A stretch of 64,000 bases of DNA from Rhabdothermincola_A sp041688815. GTDB lineage: Bacteria > Actinomycetota > Acidimicrobiia > Acidimicrobiales > Acidimicrobilacustridaceae. Where the stretch lies: NCBI GenBank assembly GCA_041688815.1, contig JBDNHK010000005.1, positions 1 to 64,000 of the forward strand. The letters run 5' to 3'. A model generated the notes under the pieces. That model worked only from the letters and a program-made list of their open reading frames with translations, was not told the origin of the DNA and made no database searches. A program made the translations under genes and the position numbers. How positions within the stretch are numbered: position 1 is the stretch's first letter; each line of letters begins with the position of its first letter. This document shows, piece by piece, positions 41,997 to 50,984 of this stretch.

Positions 41997-43229
41997 ATGA
42001 CCGAATCCATCGCCGTCGTCGGCGCATCACTGGCTGGGCTCCACGCTGCTCGAACCTTGCGGCTCGAGGGGTTTTCCGGCCGCATCTCGGTGGTCGATGC
42101 CGGTGCCCACATGCCGTACGACCGCCCCCCGCTCTCGAAGCAGATCCTCACCGGCGCCTGGGACATCGACCGGGTGGTGCTGCCCGCCGCCACCGAGGAC
42201 CTCGGACTCGACTGGCATCTCGGTACACGCGCCACCGCGCTCGATCTCGATGCGGGCACTCTGGCGTTGGCTGCGGCCGACGGGGAGTCGACGCTCTCGT
42301 TCGACCAGGTCGTGCTGGCCACCGGAGCGGCGGCGCGTCGCCTGCCCGGAACCGACGATCTCGACGGGGTCCATGTGCTGCGCACGCTCGACGACGCCGT
42401 GGCGGTGCGGGAAGCACTCGACGGGGGTGCCCACCGAGTGGTGGTGATCGGCGCCGGCTTCATCGGAGCCGAGGTCGCCGCCAGCTGTCGTAGCCGCGAC
42501 CTCGACGTCACCATCGTCGAGGCGCTCCCGGTGCCCCTCGAGCGGGCCATCGGCGCCGAGATGGGGGCGGTGTGCGCCCGGCTCCACGAGCACCACGGCG
42601 TCGATCTGCGCCTCGCCACCGGTGTGGACGGCTTCGAATCGACGGTCGGGCCGGGTGGGCGCCGGCACGTCACCGGGGTCGTGCTCACCGACGGTTCGGC
42701 GGTGCCGGCCGACCTCGTCGTGGTGGGGATCGGCGTCGCGGTGAACACCGGGTGGCTCGAAGGCAGTGGGCTCGTGCTCGAAGACGGTGTGAACACCGAC
42801 GCCACGTTGCTCGCCGCGCCCGGGGTCGTGGCCGCCGGCGACGTGGCCCGGTACCCGAGCGCCCGGTTCGGGCAGGCGTTGCGGGTGGAGCACTGGGAGC
42901 ACGCGGTGAGTGGCGGTGAGGCCGCGGCGCGTCGGCTGCTGGCCGAGCAGCGGGGAGAAGAGCCCGCGGTGTTCGATCCGGTCCCGTGGTTCTGGAGTGA
43001 TCAGTACGACCGCAAGATCCAGCTGGCCGGGCGACCCGGACCCGGCGACGAGGTGGTCGTGGTGCACGGCAGCACTGATGAGTTCCGCTTCGTTGCGCTG
43101 TATCGGCGCGAGGACCGGATGGTCGGGGTTCTCGGCATGAACCGGCCTCGCCACGTCGTCCAGCTCAGGGCGCTGCTCGACGAGGGTATCGACTGGTCCA
43201 CAGCCGTCGAGCGGGCGGCGGCACTCTGA
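41997..43229 (+). CDS. FAD-dependent NAD(P)H-ferredoxin reductase
   Basis: A 410-residue reductase of the rhodocoxin/putidaredoxin-reductase type. It has the FAD loop VVGASLAGLHAARTLR, PYDRPPLSKQIL, the NAD(P) loop VVIGAGFIGAEVAASCRSR, and VVAAGDVARYP before the C-terminal domain. It should pass electrons from NAD(P)H to the adjacent ferredoxin, completing an electron supply for a cytochrome P450 or Rieske oxygenase encoded elsewhere. It overlaps the next gene by one base (TGATG). Confidence 0.92.
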   Translation: MTESIAVVGASLAGLHAARTLRLEGFSGRISVVDAGAHMPYDRPPLSKQILTGAWDIDRVVLPAATEDLGLDWHLGTRATALDLDAGTLALAAADGESTLSFDQVVLATGAAARRLPGTDDLDGVHVLRTLDDAVAVREALDGGAHRVVVIGAGFIGAEVAASCRSRDLDVTIVEALPVPLERAIGAEMGAVCARLHEHHGVDLRLATGVDGFESTVGPGGRRHVTGVVLTDGSAVPADLVVVGIGVAVNTGWLEGSGLVLEDGVNTDATLLAAPGVVAAGDVARYPSARFGQALRVEHWEHAVSGGEAAARRLLAEQRGEEPAVFDPVPWFWSDQYDRKIQLAGRPGPGDEVVVVHGSTDEFRFVALYRREDRMVGVLGMNRPRHVVQLRALLDEGIDWSTAVERAAAL

Positions 43230-43732
43230 TGGAGGAGTCCGCCGACGAGGAGATGGTCGAGCTGATCGACGACAACGGCGACGTGGCGGCAGTGGTGACC
43301 CGGCGCGAGGTGCGCGAGCGCAACCTGCTGCACCGGACGGTGTTCGTCGCCGTCGTCAACGGTGCCGATGAGCTGCTGGTGCACAAGCGGGCGGCGTGGA
43401 AGGACCTCTGGCCCGACAGCTGGGACATCGCCGTCGGCGGTGTAGTGGGCCCCGGCGAGGCTTGGGAGACCGCCGCGGCCCGAGAGCTGGTCGAGGAGAC
43501 CGGTGTGGCCGTGGAGCTCGGCTATCTGGGTGAGGGGGAGTACTCCGACGAGGAGGTGCGGGAGATCTCGAGGGTGTATCACGCCCGCACCGAGGGCCCC
43601 TTCACGTTCGCTGACGGCGAGATCGTCGAGGCGGCGTGGGTGCCGATCAGCCAGCTGAGAGAATGGTTGGCGGGCAAACCGGTGTGTCCTGACAGCCTGG
43701 CTCTGGTTCTCCCCCGGCTCGACGCCCCCTGA
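43229..43732 (+). CDS. Nudix hydrolase, IDI-like
   Basis: A 167-residue Nudix protein. The N-terminal EMVELIDDNGDVAAVVTRRE and HKRAAWKDLWPDSWDIAVGG resemble the isopentenyl-diphosphate-isomerase-like branch. The Nudix box runs from GGVVGPGEAWETAAAREL into VEETGV. These members probably hydrolyse a small diphosphate rather than isomerise IPP. The start overlaps the reductase stop by one base, so it is co-translated. Confidence 0.88.
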   Translation: MEESADEEMVELIDDNGDVAAVVTRREVRERNLLHRTVFVAVVNGADELLVHKRAAWKDLWPDSWDIAVGGVVGPGEAWETAAARELVEETGVAVELGYLGEGEYSDEEVREISRVYHARTEGPFTFADGEIVEAAWVPISQLREWLAGKPVCPDSLALVLPRLDAP

Positions 43733-43742
43733 TCTGCTCCGG

Positions 43743-44384
43743 GTGAACGCAACCGCAATGTTGCTGCTCGCGCTCACTGCGGTCGTGGCTGTGCTCGACT
43801 GGCTGGCCGTAGGCTCGGAGCGCCGCGCGGTGGAGTATCTCCTCAAACCGCTCACCATGGCCGGTCTGATCGCGGTGGCCATGACCCTCGACACCTCGAA
43901 CTCGGCGGCCAGGGTGGCGGTCGTGGTCGCTCTGGCGCTGTCGTTGATCGGCGACGTCTTCCTCATGGTGCCGAAGGACCTCTTCGTTGCCGGCCTGGCG
44001 GCTTTCCTCGGCGGGCACGCGGCCTACGTCGTGGCCATGCTGCTCGTGGGGGCGTGGGGCCCCGGCCTGCTGGTGGGCCTGGTCGTGGTGCTCGTGGCCC
44101 TCGCCCTGGTGGGGCTGCGCATCGTGCGGTCGGCTGCGGAGGGCGATCCCGCGTTACGCACCCCCGTCGCGCTGTACATGGGGGTCATCTCGGCGATGGT
44201 GGTGACCGCGTTCGGAGTGGGTGCGATCCTGGTCGTCCTCGGCGCTTTGCTGTTCTTCGTCAGCGACGCCGTCCTCGGTTGGACACGATTCGTCGTGGAC
44301 TTCTCTCGGAGTCGTGTGGTGGTGATGACCTCGTATCACCTCGGGCAGGCGCTGCTCGTGCTGGGCCTCGTGGTGGCGGCCTGA
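43743..44384 (+). CDS. YhhN/TMEM86-like membrane protein
   Basis: A 213-residue protein with about seven or eight helices. It shows the YhhN family's conserved features: LLKPLTM, LIGDVFLM, GGHAAYV, FFVSDAVLG and SYHLGQALL. The animal homologue TMEM86B is a lysoplasmalogenase; the bacterial substrate is unproven. GTG 43743 is 10 bases after the Nudix stop, so it is the last gene of the ferredoxin unit. Confidence 0.85.
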   Translation: MNATAMLLLALTAVVAVLDWLAVGSERRAVEYLLKPLTMAGLIAVAMTLDTSNSAARVAVVVALALSLIGDVFLMVPKDLFVAGLAAFLGGHAAYVVAMLLVGAWGPGLLVGLVVVLVALALVGLRIVRSAAEGDPALRTPVALYMGVISAMVVTAFGVGAILVVLGALLFFVSDAVLGWTRFVVDFSRSRVVVMTSYHLGQALLVLGLVVAA

Positions 44385-44460
44385 GCGTCACCGGTGCTCC
44401 GCCCGATCCGGACCCGGCCTCGGGGGCGGTGTGATGCGGCGTGGAGGACATCGCGGTCCG

Positions 44461-44466
44461 TAGGCT
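44461..44466 (+). promoter_or_regulatory. Candidate leaderless -10 (TAGGCT)
   Basis: TAGGCT followed by 6 nt and ATG 44473. If active it would also feed the glgE operon. Confidence 0.45.
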
Positions 44467-44472
44467 CGCGGC

Positions 44473-45536
44473 ATGTGGTGGCTGGCGGTGCTCGGCGTCG
44501 TGGCGGTGTTGCTGATCGGGCTCGCCGTCTACGACCTGGTGGGGGTGACCTGGTCTGACAGATCGGCACCGGCTACTTCGGATGCCGGGGCCCCGACGGT
44601 GGGTTCAGCCTCGAGCGACTGGTCGACACCGCCGCCGGGGCACCGGTTCGGGCCATCGAGATCAAACTCAGCCAGGGCGCCAAACCGGGCCTGGGCGGCA
44701 TGCTGCCGGGCGTCAAGGTGACTCCCGAGATCGCCGGCATCCGCGGGGTCGAGGCCGGGGTCGACTGCCGTAGCCCCGCCGGCCACACGGCCTTCTCCGA
44801 TGTCGACGGGCTGATCGACCTGGTCGAGCGCATCGCCTCGGCCACCGGCCTCCCGGTGGGCATCAAGTCGGCGGTCGGCGAGAGCGGTTTCTGGGACGAT
44901 CTCTCGTTGCGCATGGCCCGTACCGGTACGGGTCCGGACTTCGTGGTCGTCGACGGGGGCGAGGGTGGCACCGGCGCCGCTCCGCTCGCCTTCGCCGACC
45001 ACGTCGCCCTGCCATTCCGCTGGGGCTTCGCCCGGGTGTACCGGGCCTTCCGTGAGCAGGACCTGACCGAGGACGTGGCCTTCGTGGGGTCCGGGAAGCT
45101 GGGACTGCCCGAGAACGCGCTGGCCGCACTGGCGATGGGCTGCGACTCGGTCAACGTCGGCCGCACCGCCATGTTCGCCATTGGTTGCATCCAGGCCCAG
45201 AAGTGTCACACCGACCGCTGTCCGACCGGTGTCGCCACCCAGTCGGCCCGTCTGCAACGTGGCCTCGACCCCACGCTGAAGTCGGTGCGCTGCGCCCGTT
45301 ACCTGGCGTCGCTGCGCTTCGAGCTCCTCCGCCTGTCGCGCGCCTGCGGAGTCGAGCATCCGGCGCTGGTCACCCTCGACCAGATCGAACTGCTCCAGGA
45401 CCGCTGGGAGTCGATCCCGCTGCGACAGGTCGTCGGTTACGAGGACGGTTGGGGGCAGGTCTCGTCTGGCGATCGGGGGGAGTTGGTCGACATGATGGCG
45501 GCCGACTCGGATCCCGCCCCCGAAGCCACCGACTAG
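44473..45536 (+). pseudogene. FMN-binding glutamate-synthase-like protein, internally deleted
   Basis: Frame 1 from ATG 44473 gives the family's N-terminal membrane helix (WWLAVLGVVAVLLIGLAVYD) and then fails. Frame 3 from 44559 gives the C-terminal two thirds of the FMN domain: QIGTGYFGCRGPDG, IKLSQGAKPGLGGMLPGVKV, VVDGGEGGTGAAPL, and the Cys motif CIQAQKCHTDRCPTG. Roughly 200 residues that normally lie between are absent. Just before the second part, frame 3 reads Asp-Leu-Val-stop-Gln; the family usually has Trp there, so TGG has become TGA (44556-44558). The short sequence GACCTGGT occurs twice around the junction. The remaining 325-codon open part could still be translated, but the gene looks dead. 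It ends 10 bases before glgE. Confidence 0.75.
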
Positions 45537-45546
45537 AAAGAGCACC

Positions 45547-47616
45547 ATGAGCCCTGGTGCTCCCCCCCGTGTCGTCATCGGCGACGTCACCCCCCAGATC
45601 GACGGCGGTCGATTCCCCGTGAAGCGGGTCGAAGGTGAACCCGTCGTGGTGGGCGCGACCGCCTTTGCCGACGGTCACGATCTCCTGTGGGCGGTCACGC
45701 GTCATCAACCCCCGGGGTCGTCGACGTGGGTCGAGGTGCCGATGGTGGTGGTCAACGCCGGTATGGATCGATGGGAAGCGACTTTCACCCCCCTGGATCG
45801 GGGGACGCACCGCTTCGAGGTCCGGGCCTGGATCGATCACTACGCCACCTGGGTCGACGCGACGCGGCGCAAGCGGGTCGACGGCCGATCGGTGGCGTCG
45901 GAGCTCCTGGCCGGCGCGGCGCTGCTCGACGACGCCGCGGCGACGGCCCCTCCCGACGACGCGGCGGTGCTGCGAGCCGCCGGAGCCCGGCTGCGCGCCG
46001 GTGAGCTGATCGACCTCACCGATCCGGGGAGCGACGATCGGCCGTCGGTGGGCGAGATCTACCGTCGCGGCCTCGACCGCGAGGGCGGCTCGGCCGGGCC
46101 CGTGTCGGAGGTGCTCGTGGAACGCGAGCGAGCCCTCTTCAGTGCCTGGTACGAGTGGTTCCCCAGGTCGACCTTCGTGGGCGGTGAGCGCGCCGACAGC
46201 TCCTCGTCGATGGACCCGGTGGTCCGGCACGGCACGCTGCAAGGGCTCATCGACCAACTCGACTACGTGGCCGAGCTGGGATTCGACATCTTGTATCTCC
46301 CCCCGATCCACCCGATCGGCACCTCGTTTCGCAAGGGTCCCGACAATGCCGAAACGGCGGGGCCCGCCGACGTGGGGAGCCCGTGGGCCATCGGCGCCGC
46401 GTCGGGCGGGCACACGTCCGTGCACCCGGATCTGGGGACCCTCGCCGACCTGAGGGAGCTGGTCGACTCCGCCGGCGAGATGGGGATCGAGGTCGGGCTC
46501 GATCTGGCCTTCCAGTGCGCTCCCGATCACCCCTGGGTGAGCGAGCACCCCGAGTGGTTCCGGCATCGGCCCGACGGCACCATCCAGTGCGCCGAGAACC
46601 CACCGAAGCGCTACCAGGACATCTACCCGTTCGACTTCGACACCGACGCTTGGCGTGACCTGTGGGACGGCCTGCTCGGCGTCGCCGAGTTCTGGATGGA
46701 CCAGGGGGTTCGGGTCTTCCGGGTCGACAATCCCCACACCAAACCGTTTGCCTTCTGGGAGTGGTTCATCGCCCAGCTGCGAAGTCGTGACCCCGACGTC
46801 ATTCTCCTTTCGGAAGCGTTCACCCGGCCCGAGGTCATGCGCCGGCTCACCAAGGTCGGGTTCACCCAGAGCTACAGCTACTTCACCTGGCGGGTGGCGA
46901 AGCACGAGCTCGTCGAATACGCCCACGAGGTACTCATCGGCGACGGAGCCGATGCGTTCCGGCCCAGCTTCTGGCCCAACACCCCCGACATCCTCCCGTC
47001 GCACCTCCACGGCGCGGGGCAGGGGATGTTCGCCGTGCGCCATCTTCTCGCCGCCACCCTGAGCGCCAGCTACGGCATCTACGGCCCGGCCTTCGAGCTC
47101 GGTGACAACCGGCCGGCCGGCAACGACAAGGAGGAGTATCTCGACTCGGAGAAGTATCAGCTTCGCCGCTGGGACCTCGACGACCCCAACAGCCTCCGCG
47201 GCCAGGTCGCCCGGGTGAACCGGATTCGCCACCGACAGCTCGCCCTGCACACCAACCGCACCCTGCGGTTCCACGCCGTGGCCAACGACCGGATGCTCGC
47301 TTACAGCAAGTCGACCCACGAGGGCCCCGATCCCGAGCCGACCCGACCGCATCGCAACCCGGTGCTCGTGATCGTCAACCTCGACGACGTCGATGTCCAG
47401 AGGGCCAACCTCGACCTCGATCTGTCCGCCCTCGGCATCGATGCCTCGCGGCCCTACGACGCCCACGACCTGCTCACCGATCAGCGCTTCGTGTGGACCG
47501 GCCCCCAGCCGTTCGTCGAGCTGCACCCCGGAGAGCAGCCCGGGCACGTCTTGCGCATCAGTCAGAGCCCGTCGGAAGCTTCCCCCCGCCCCCCCACCGC
47601 AACGGACCAGCCATGA
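45547..47616 (+). CDS. glgE: Alpha-1,4-glucan:maltose-1-phosphate maltosyltransferase
   Basis: A 689-residue GH13_3 enzyme close to mycobacterial GlgE in length. The N-terminal domain is followed by ILYLPPIHPIGTSFRKG, HPDLGTLADLRELV, QCAPDHPWVSEHPEWF, the nucleophile Asp in FRVDNPHTKP (near residue 393) and the acid Glu in LLSEAFTRPEVM (near 423). GlgE extends alpha-1,4-glucan from maltose 1-phosphate in the cytoplasm. It is first of four genes joined by 4-nt overlaps (ATGA to treS-pep2). AAAGAG precedes the ATG. A promoter may lie inside or before the decayed gene upstream. Confidence 0.95.
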   Translation: MSPGAPPRVVIGDVTPQIDGGRFPVKRVEGEPVVVGATAFADGHDLLWAVTRHQPPGSSTWVEVPMVVVNAGMDRWEATFTPLDRGTHRFEVRAWIDHYATWVDATRRKRVDGRSVASELLAGAALLDDAAATAPPDDAAVLRAAGARLRAGELIDLTDPGSDDRPSVGEIYRRGLDREGGSAGPVSEVLVERERALFSAWYEWFPRSTFVGGERADSSSSMDPVVRHGTLQGLIDQLDYVAELGFDILYLPPIHPIGTSFRKGPDNAETAGPADVGSPWAIGAASGGHTSVHPDLGTLADLRELVDSAGEMGIEVGLDLAFQCAPDHPWVSEHPEWFRHRPDGTIQCAENPPKRYQDIYPFDFDTDAWRDLWDGLLGVAEFWMDQGVRVFRVDNPHTKPFAFWEWFIAQLRSRDPDVILLSEAFTRPEVMRRLTKVGFTQSYSYFTWRVAKHELVEYAHEVLIGDGADAFRPSFWPNTPDILPSHLHGAGQGMFAVRHLLAATLSASYGIYGPAFELGDNRPAGNDKEEYLDSEKYQLRRWDLDDPNSLRGQVARVNRIRHRQLALHTNRTLRFHAVANDRMLAYSKSTHEGPDPEPTRPHRNPVLVIVNLDDVDVQRANLDLDLSALGIDASRPYDAHDLLTDQRFVWTGPQPFVELHPGEQPGHVLRISQSPSEASPRPPTATDQP

Positions 47617-50600
47617 TCGACGAGCCCACCGATCTCCACGACTGGTACAAGGACGCGGTCATCTACGAGCTGCACGTGCGGGCGTTCGGTGATTCCGACA
47701 ACGACGGCATCGGCGACTTCGACGGGTTGACCGCCAAACTCGACTACCTCCAACAGCTCGGCGTCACCGCACTGTGGATTCTGCCGTTCTACCCCTCCCC
47801 GCTCCGCGACGACGGCTACGACATCGCCGACTACGGCGACGTCAATCCGAGCTATGGCGATCTGAAGGCCTTCAAGCGGTTCCTGCGCGAAGCCCATCGG
47901 AGAGGCCTGCGGGTGATCACCGAGTTGGTGCTCAACCACACCTCCGATCAGCATCCGTGGTTCCAGCGGGCCCGGCAGGCGAAACCCGGCAGTCGGTGGC
48001 GGGACTTCTACGTGTGGAGCGACACCCCCGACCGGTACCCGGGGGTACGCGTCATCTTCGAGGACTACGAGACCTCCAACTGGACCTGGGACCCGGTGGC
48101 CCAGTCCTATTACTGGCATCGGTTCTTCTCCCACCAGCCCGATCTGAACTTCGACAACCCCGAGGTTCGCGCCACGATGCTGCGAGCGGTCGACAAGTGG
48201 TTGGAGATGGGCGTCGACGGAGTGCGGCTCGATGCCGTGCCCTACCTGTTCGAGCGGGAGGGTACGAACTGCGAGAACCTCCCCGAGACCCACGAGTTCC
48301 TGAAGGAACTTCGCAGCCACGTCGACGAGCGGTTCCCCGGTCGGATGCTGCTCGCCGAGGCGAATCAGTGGCCCGAGGACGCCGTCGCCTACTTCGGCGA
48401 CGGCGACGAGTGTCACGCTGCCTTCCACTTTCCGCTCATGCCGCGACTGTTCATGGCGCTGCGGATGGAGGACCGTTTCCCGGTCATCGACATCCTCCAG
48501 CAGACCCCCGACATCCCCGAGGGCTGCCAGTGGGCGATCTTCCTGCGCAACCACGACGAGCTGACGCTCGAGATGGTCACCGACGAAGAGCGCGACTACA
48601 TGTACCGGGCCTACGCCGCCGACCCGCAGATGCGGGTCAACGTGGGCATCCGGCGGCGACTGGCGCCGCTCATGCAGAACGATCGGCGCAAGATCGAGCT
48701 CATGAACGGCCTGTTGCTCGCCCTGCCCGGCGCGCCGGTCATCTACTACGGCGACGAACTCGGGATGGGAGACAACGTCTATCTGGGCGATCGGGACGCG
48801 GTGCGCACCCCGATGCAATGGAGCCCCGATCGCAACGCCGGGTTCTCCGACGCCAACCCGCAGCGGCTCTACCTCCCCGTCATCATCGACCCCGAGTACC
48901 ACTACGAGACCGTCAACGTCGAAGCCCAGAACAGCAACTCCAGCTCGTTGCTCTGGTGGATGCGCAGGCTCATCGCGCTGCGGGCCCAGCATCGGGTGTT
49001 CGGGCGGGGGGAGATCGAGTTCCTGCTGCCCGAGAACGGCAAGGTCCTCGCCTTCCTACGTCGTGACGAACACGAAACGGTGCTCGTCGTGGCGAACCTG
49101 TCGAGGTACGCCACCGCGGTCACGCTCGACCTGCACGAGTTCCGGGGGGCAGTCCCCATCGAGCTGTTCGGGCACACCGAGTTCGCGGTCATCGTCGAGG
49201 GCCCCTACCAGCTCACCCTCGGTCCCTACGGGTTCTACTGGTTCCGTCTCGAGTCGCAGCGGGCCAACACGGCGCCCGACTTCCATGACGGTCACGACCT
49301 TCCGGTGCTCACGGTCAGCGCTGACTGGCGCACCGTGTTCCGCGGCCGGGGCCGAGCGAACCTCGAGCGGGCCATTCCGGACTTCATGGCTCACAACCGT
49401 TGGTATGCAGGTAAGGCGCGGGTGGTGCGTGCCGTCGAGACCCTCGACGTGGTCCCCCTGCCCGTTGCTCGGGGTCGTAATGCCCGGCCTCAGGCCTTCA
49501 TGGTCCTCGCCCAGATCGACTACACCGAGGGCGAGCCCGAGACGTACGTACTCCCGCTGGCGACGGCCGACGCGGGGCGGGCCGAGCAGCTTCTCGCCGA
49601 CCACCCCAACTGCGGAGTGGCGTGGATCGACAACCGCAGCACCAGTGAACGCCTCTTCCTGCACGACGCGCTGGTGGACCCGACTTTCTTGACCGCGACG
49701 CTCGATGCGTTCCGGCGCCGCCGGTCCTTCCCGACGGTGGGTGGTGCCGAGCTGCGGGCCACCATCAACCCGCGATTCCGGAAGCTCATGAGCGGGGTCG
49801 GCCCCGACGAGCTGGGGGTGCACACCCTCACCGCGGAGCAGAGCAACACCTCGGTTGCCTTCGGGCAGAAGCTGGTCATGAAGCTGTTCCGCCGCGCCCA
49901 GGAGGGGGTGAACCCCGACCTGGAGATCGGCAGGTTCCTCACCGAGAAGGCCGGCTTCGAGCACTCGGCCCCGCTGCTCGGTGCTCTCGAATATCAGAAG
50001 GGCGCCCGCGGGGAGCCGCGCACCGTCGCGGTGCTCTCGGCCTACGTGGGCAACGAGGGGGACGCCTGGCACTACACGCTCGACCAGCTCGGGCTGTTCT
50101 ACGAGTCGGCCCTGTCCCTCATCCCCGACGAGCAGACATGGGTTCCTCCGTGGCCCTCGCTGTTCGACGAGATCGGTCTCGAGCCACCGGATGCCGTGGC
50201 CGACGCCATCGGCCCGTACCTCGATGCCGCCGAGCTCCTCGGCCGGCGCACCGCCGAGCTGCACCATGCGCTGGCCTCCGGTGTCGACGAGGCTTTCAGT
50301 CCCGAGCCGTTCACGACGCTCTACCAGCGGTCGGTGTACCAGTCGATGCGGGCCCAGGTCCGACCCACGTTGTCGGTGGTGCGGCGCCGCCTGCGGCAGC
50401 TCGACGAGCGGGTGCGTCCTCTCGCCGAGATGCTCCTCGAGCGCGAGGTCGAGATCCTCGACCGCTTCGGGGAGCTGCGCCGGCACCGCTTCGACGTCCA
50501 TCGCATCCGGATCCATGGCGATTACCACCTCGGTCAGGTCCTGCATGCCGGTCGAGACTTCGTGATCGTGGATTTCGAAGGCGAGCCCTCGCGACCGCCC

Positions 50601-50984
50601 ACGGAGCGTCGTATCAAGCGGGGCGCGCTCACCGACGTCGCCGGGATGATGCGTTCGTTCCAGTACGCCCGGGTCGCCGCCCTCCGCGACCTCGAGGAGC
50701 GAGGGCTTCTCGCCCCCGAGCATCGCGAAGCGATGACCACCCGCGGGAGGGTCTGGCAGCACTGGGTGACCGTTCGGTTCCTTTCCGGCTACTTCGCCAC
50801 GGCCGGTGACGCGACCTTCGTGCCCACCGACCGCGATGACGTGCGGTCCTTGCTCACCGCTTACACCCTCGACAAAGCGCTCTACGAAGTTCGTTACGAG
50901 CTGAACCATCGGCCCGGTTGGGCCTCGATCCCGTTGCGCGGAGTTCTCGAGCTCACCCAGGCCGAGGACGGGTACCAGTGGTGA
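47613..50984 (+). CDS. treS: Trehalose synthase-maltokinase fusion (TreS-Pep2)
   Basis: A 1123-residue fusion. Residues 1-549 are a GH13_16 trehalose synthase: YKDAVIYELHVRAFGDSD, VITELVLNHTSDQHPW, GVDGVRLDAVPYLF with the nucleophile Asp, and FLRNHDELTLEMV. From about 566 it is a maltokinase: RWYAGKAR, the ATP-site VMKLFRR, the catalytic HGDYHLGQVL and metal-binding IVDFEGEPSRP. TreS interconverts trehalose and maltose; Pep2 phosphorylates maltose to the GlgE substrate. In mycobacteria the two are separate proteins that associate; fusions are known elsewhere. ATG 47613 overlaps the glgE stop by 4 nt; GTGA links it to malQ. Confidence 0.95.
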   Translation: MIDEPTDLHDWYKDAVIYELHVRAFGDSDNDGIGDFDGLTAKLDYLQQLGVTALWILPFYPSPLRDDGYDIADYGDVNPSYGDLKAFKRFLREAHRRGLRVITELVLNHTSDQHPWFQRARQAKPGSRWRDFYVWSDTPDRYPGVRVIFEDYETSNWTWDPVAQSYYWHRFFSHQPDLNFDNPEVRATMLRAVDKWLEMGVDGVRLDAVPYLFEREGTNCENLPETHEFLKELRSHVDERFPGRMLLAEANQWPEDAVAYFGDGDECHAAFHFPLMPRLFMALRMEDRFPVIDILQQTPDIPEGCQWAIFLRNHDELTLEMVTDEERDYMYRAYAADPQMRVNVGIRRRLAPLMQNDRRKIELMNGLLLALPGAPVIYYGDELGMGDNVYLGDRDAVRTPMQWSPDRNAGFSDANPQRLYLPVIIDPEYHYETVNVEAQNSNSSSLLWWMRRLIALRAQHRVFGRGEIEFLLPENGKVLAFLRRDEHETVLVVANLSRYATAVTLDLHEFRGAVPIELFGHTEFAVIVEGPYQLTLGPYGFYWFRLESQRANTAPDFHDGHDLPVLTVSADWRTVFRGRGRANLERAIPDFMAHNRWYAGKARVVRAVETLDVVPLPVARGRNARPQAFMVLAQIDYTEGEPETYVLPLATADAGRAEQLLADHPNCGVAWIDNRSTSERLFLHDALVDPTFLTATLDAFRRRRSFPTVGGAELRATINPRFRKLMSGVGPDELGVHTLTAEQSNTSVAFGQKLVMKLFRRAQEGVNPDLEIGRFLTEKAGFEHSAPLLGALEYQKGARGEPRTVAVLSAYVGNEGDAWHYTLDQLGLFYESALSLIPDEQTWVPPWPSLFDEIGLEPPDAVADAIGPYLDAAELLGRRTAELHHALASGVDEAFSPEPFTTLYQRSVYQSMRAQVRPTLSVVRRRLRQLDERVRPLAEMLLEREVEILDRFGELRRHRFDVHRIRIHGDYHLGQVLHAGRDFVIVDFEGEPSRPPTERRIKRGALTDVAGMMRSFQYARVAALRDLEERGLLAPEHREAMTTRGRVWQHWVTVRFLSGYFATAGDATFVPTDRDDVRSLLTAYTLDKALYEVRYELNHRPGWASIPLRGVLELTQAEDGYQW

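Noticed and set aside
45370..47547. Minus-strand 725-codon frame antisense to glgE
   Set aside because: Composition (Gly, Val, Glu and His rich without motifs) is that of a codon shadow; glgE has full catalytic motifs.
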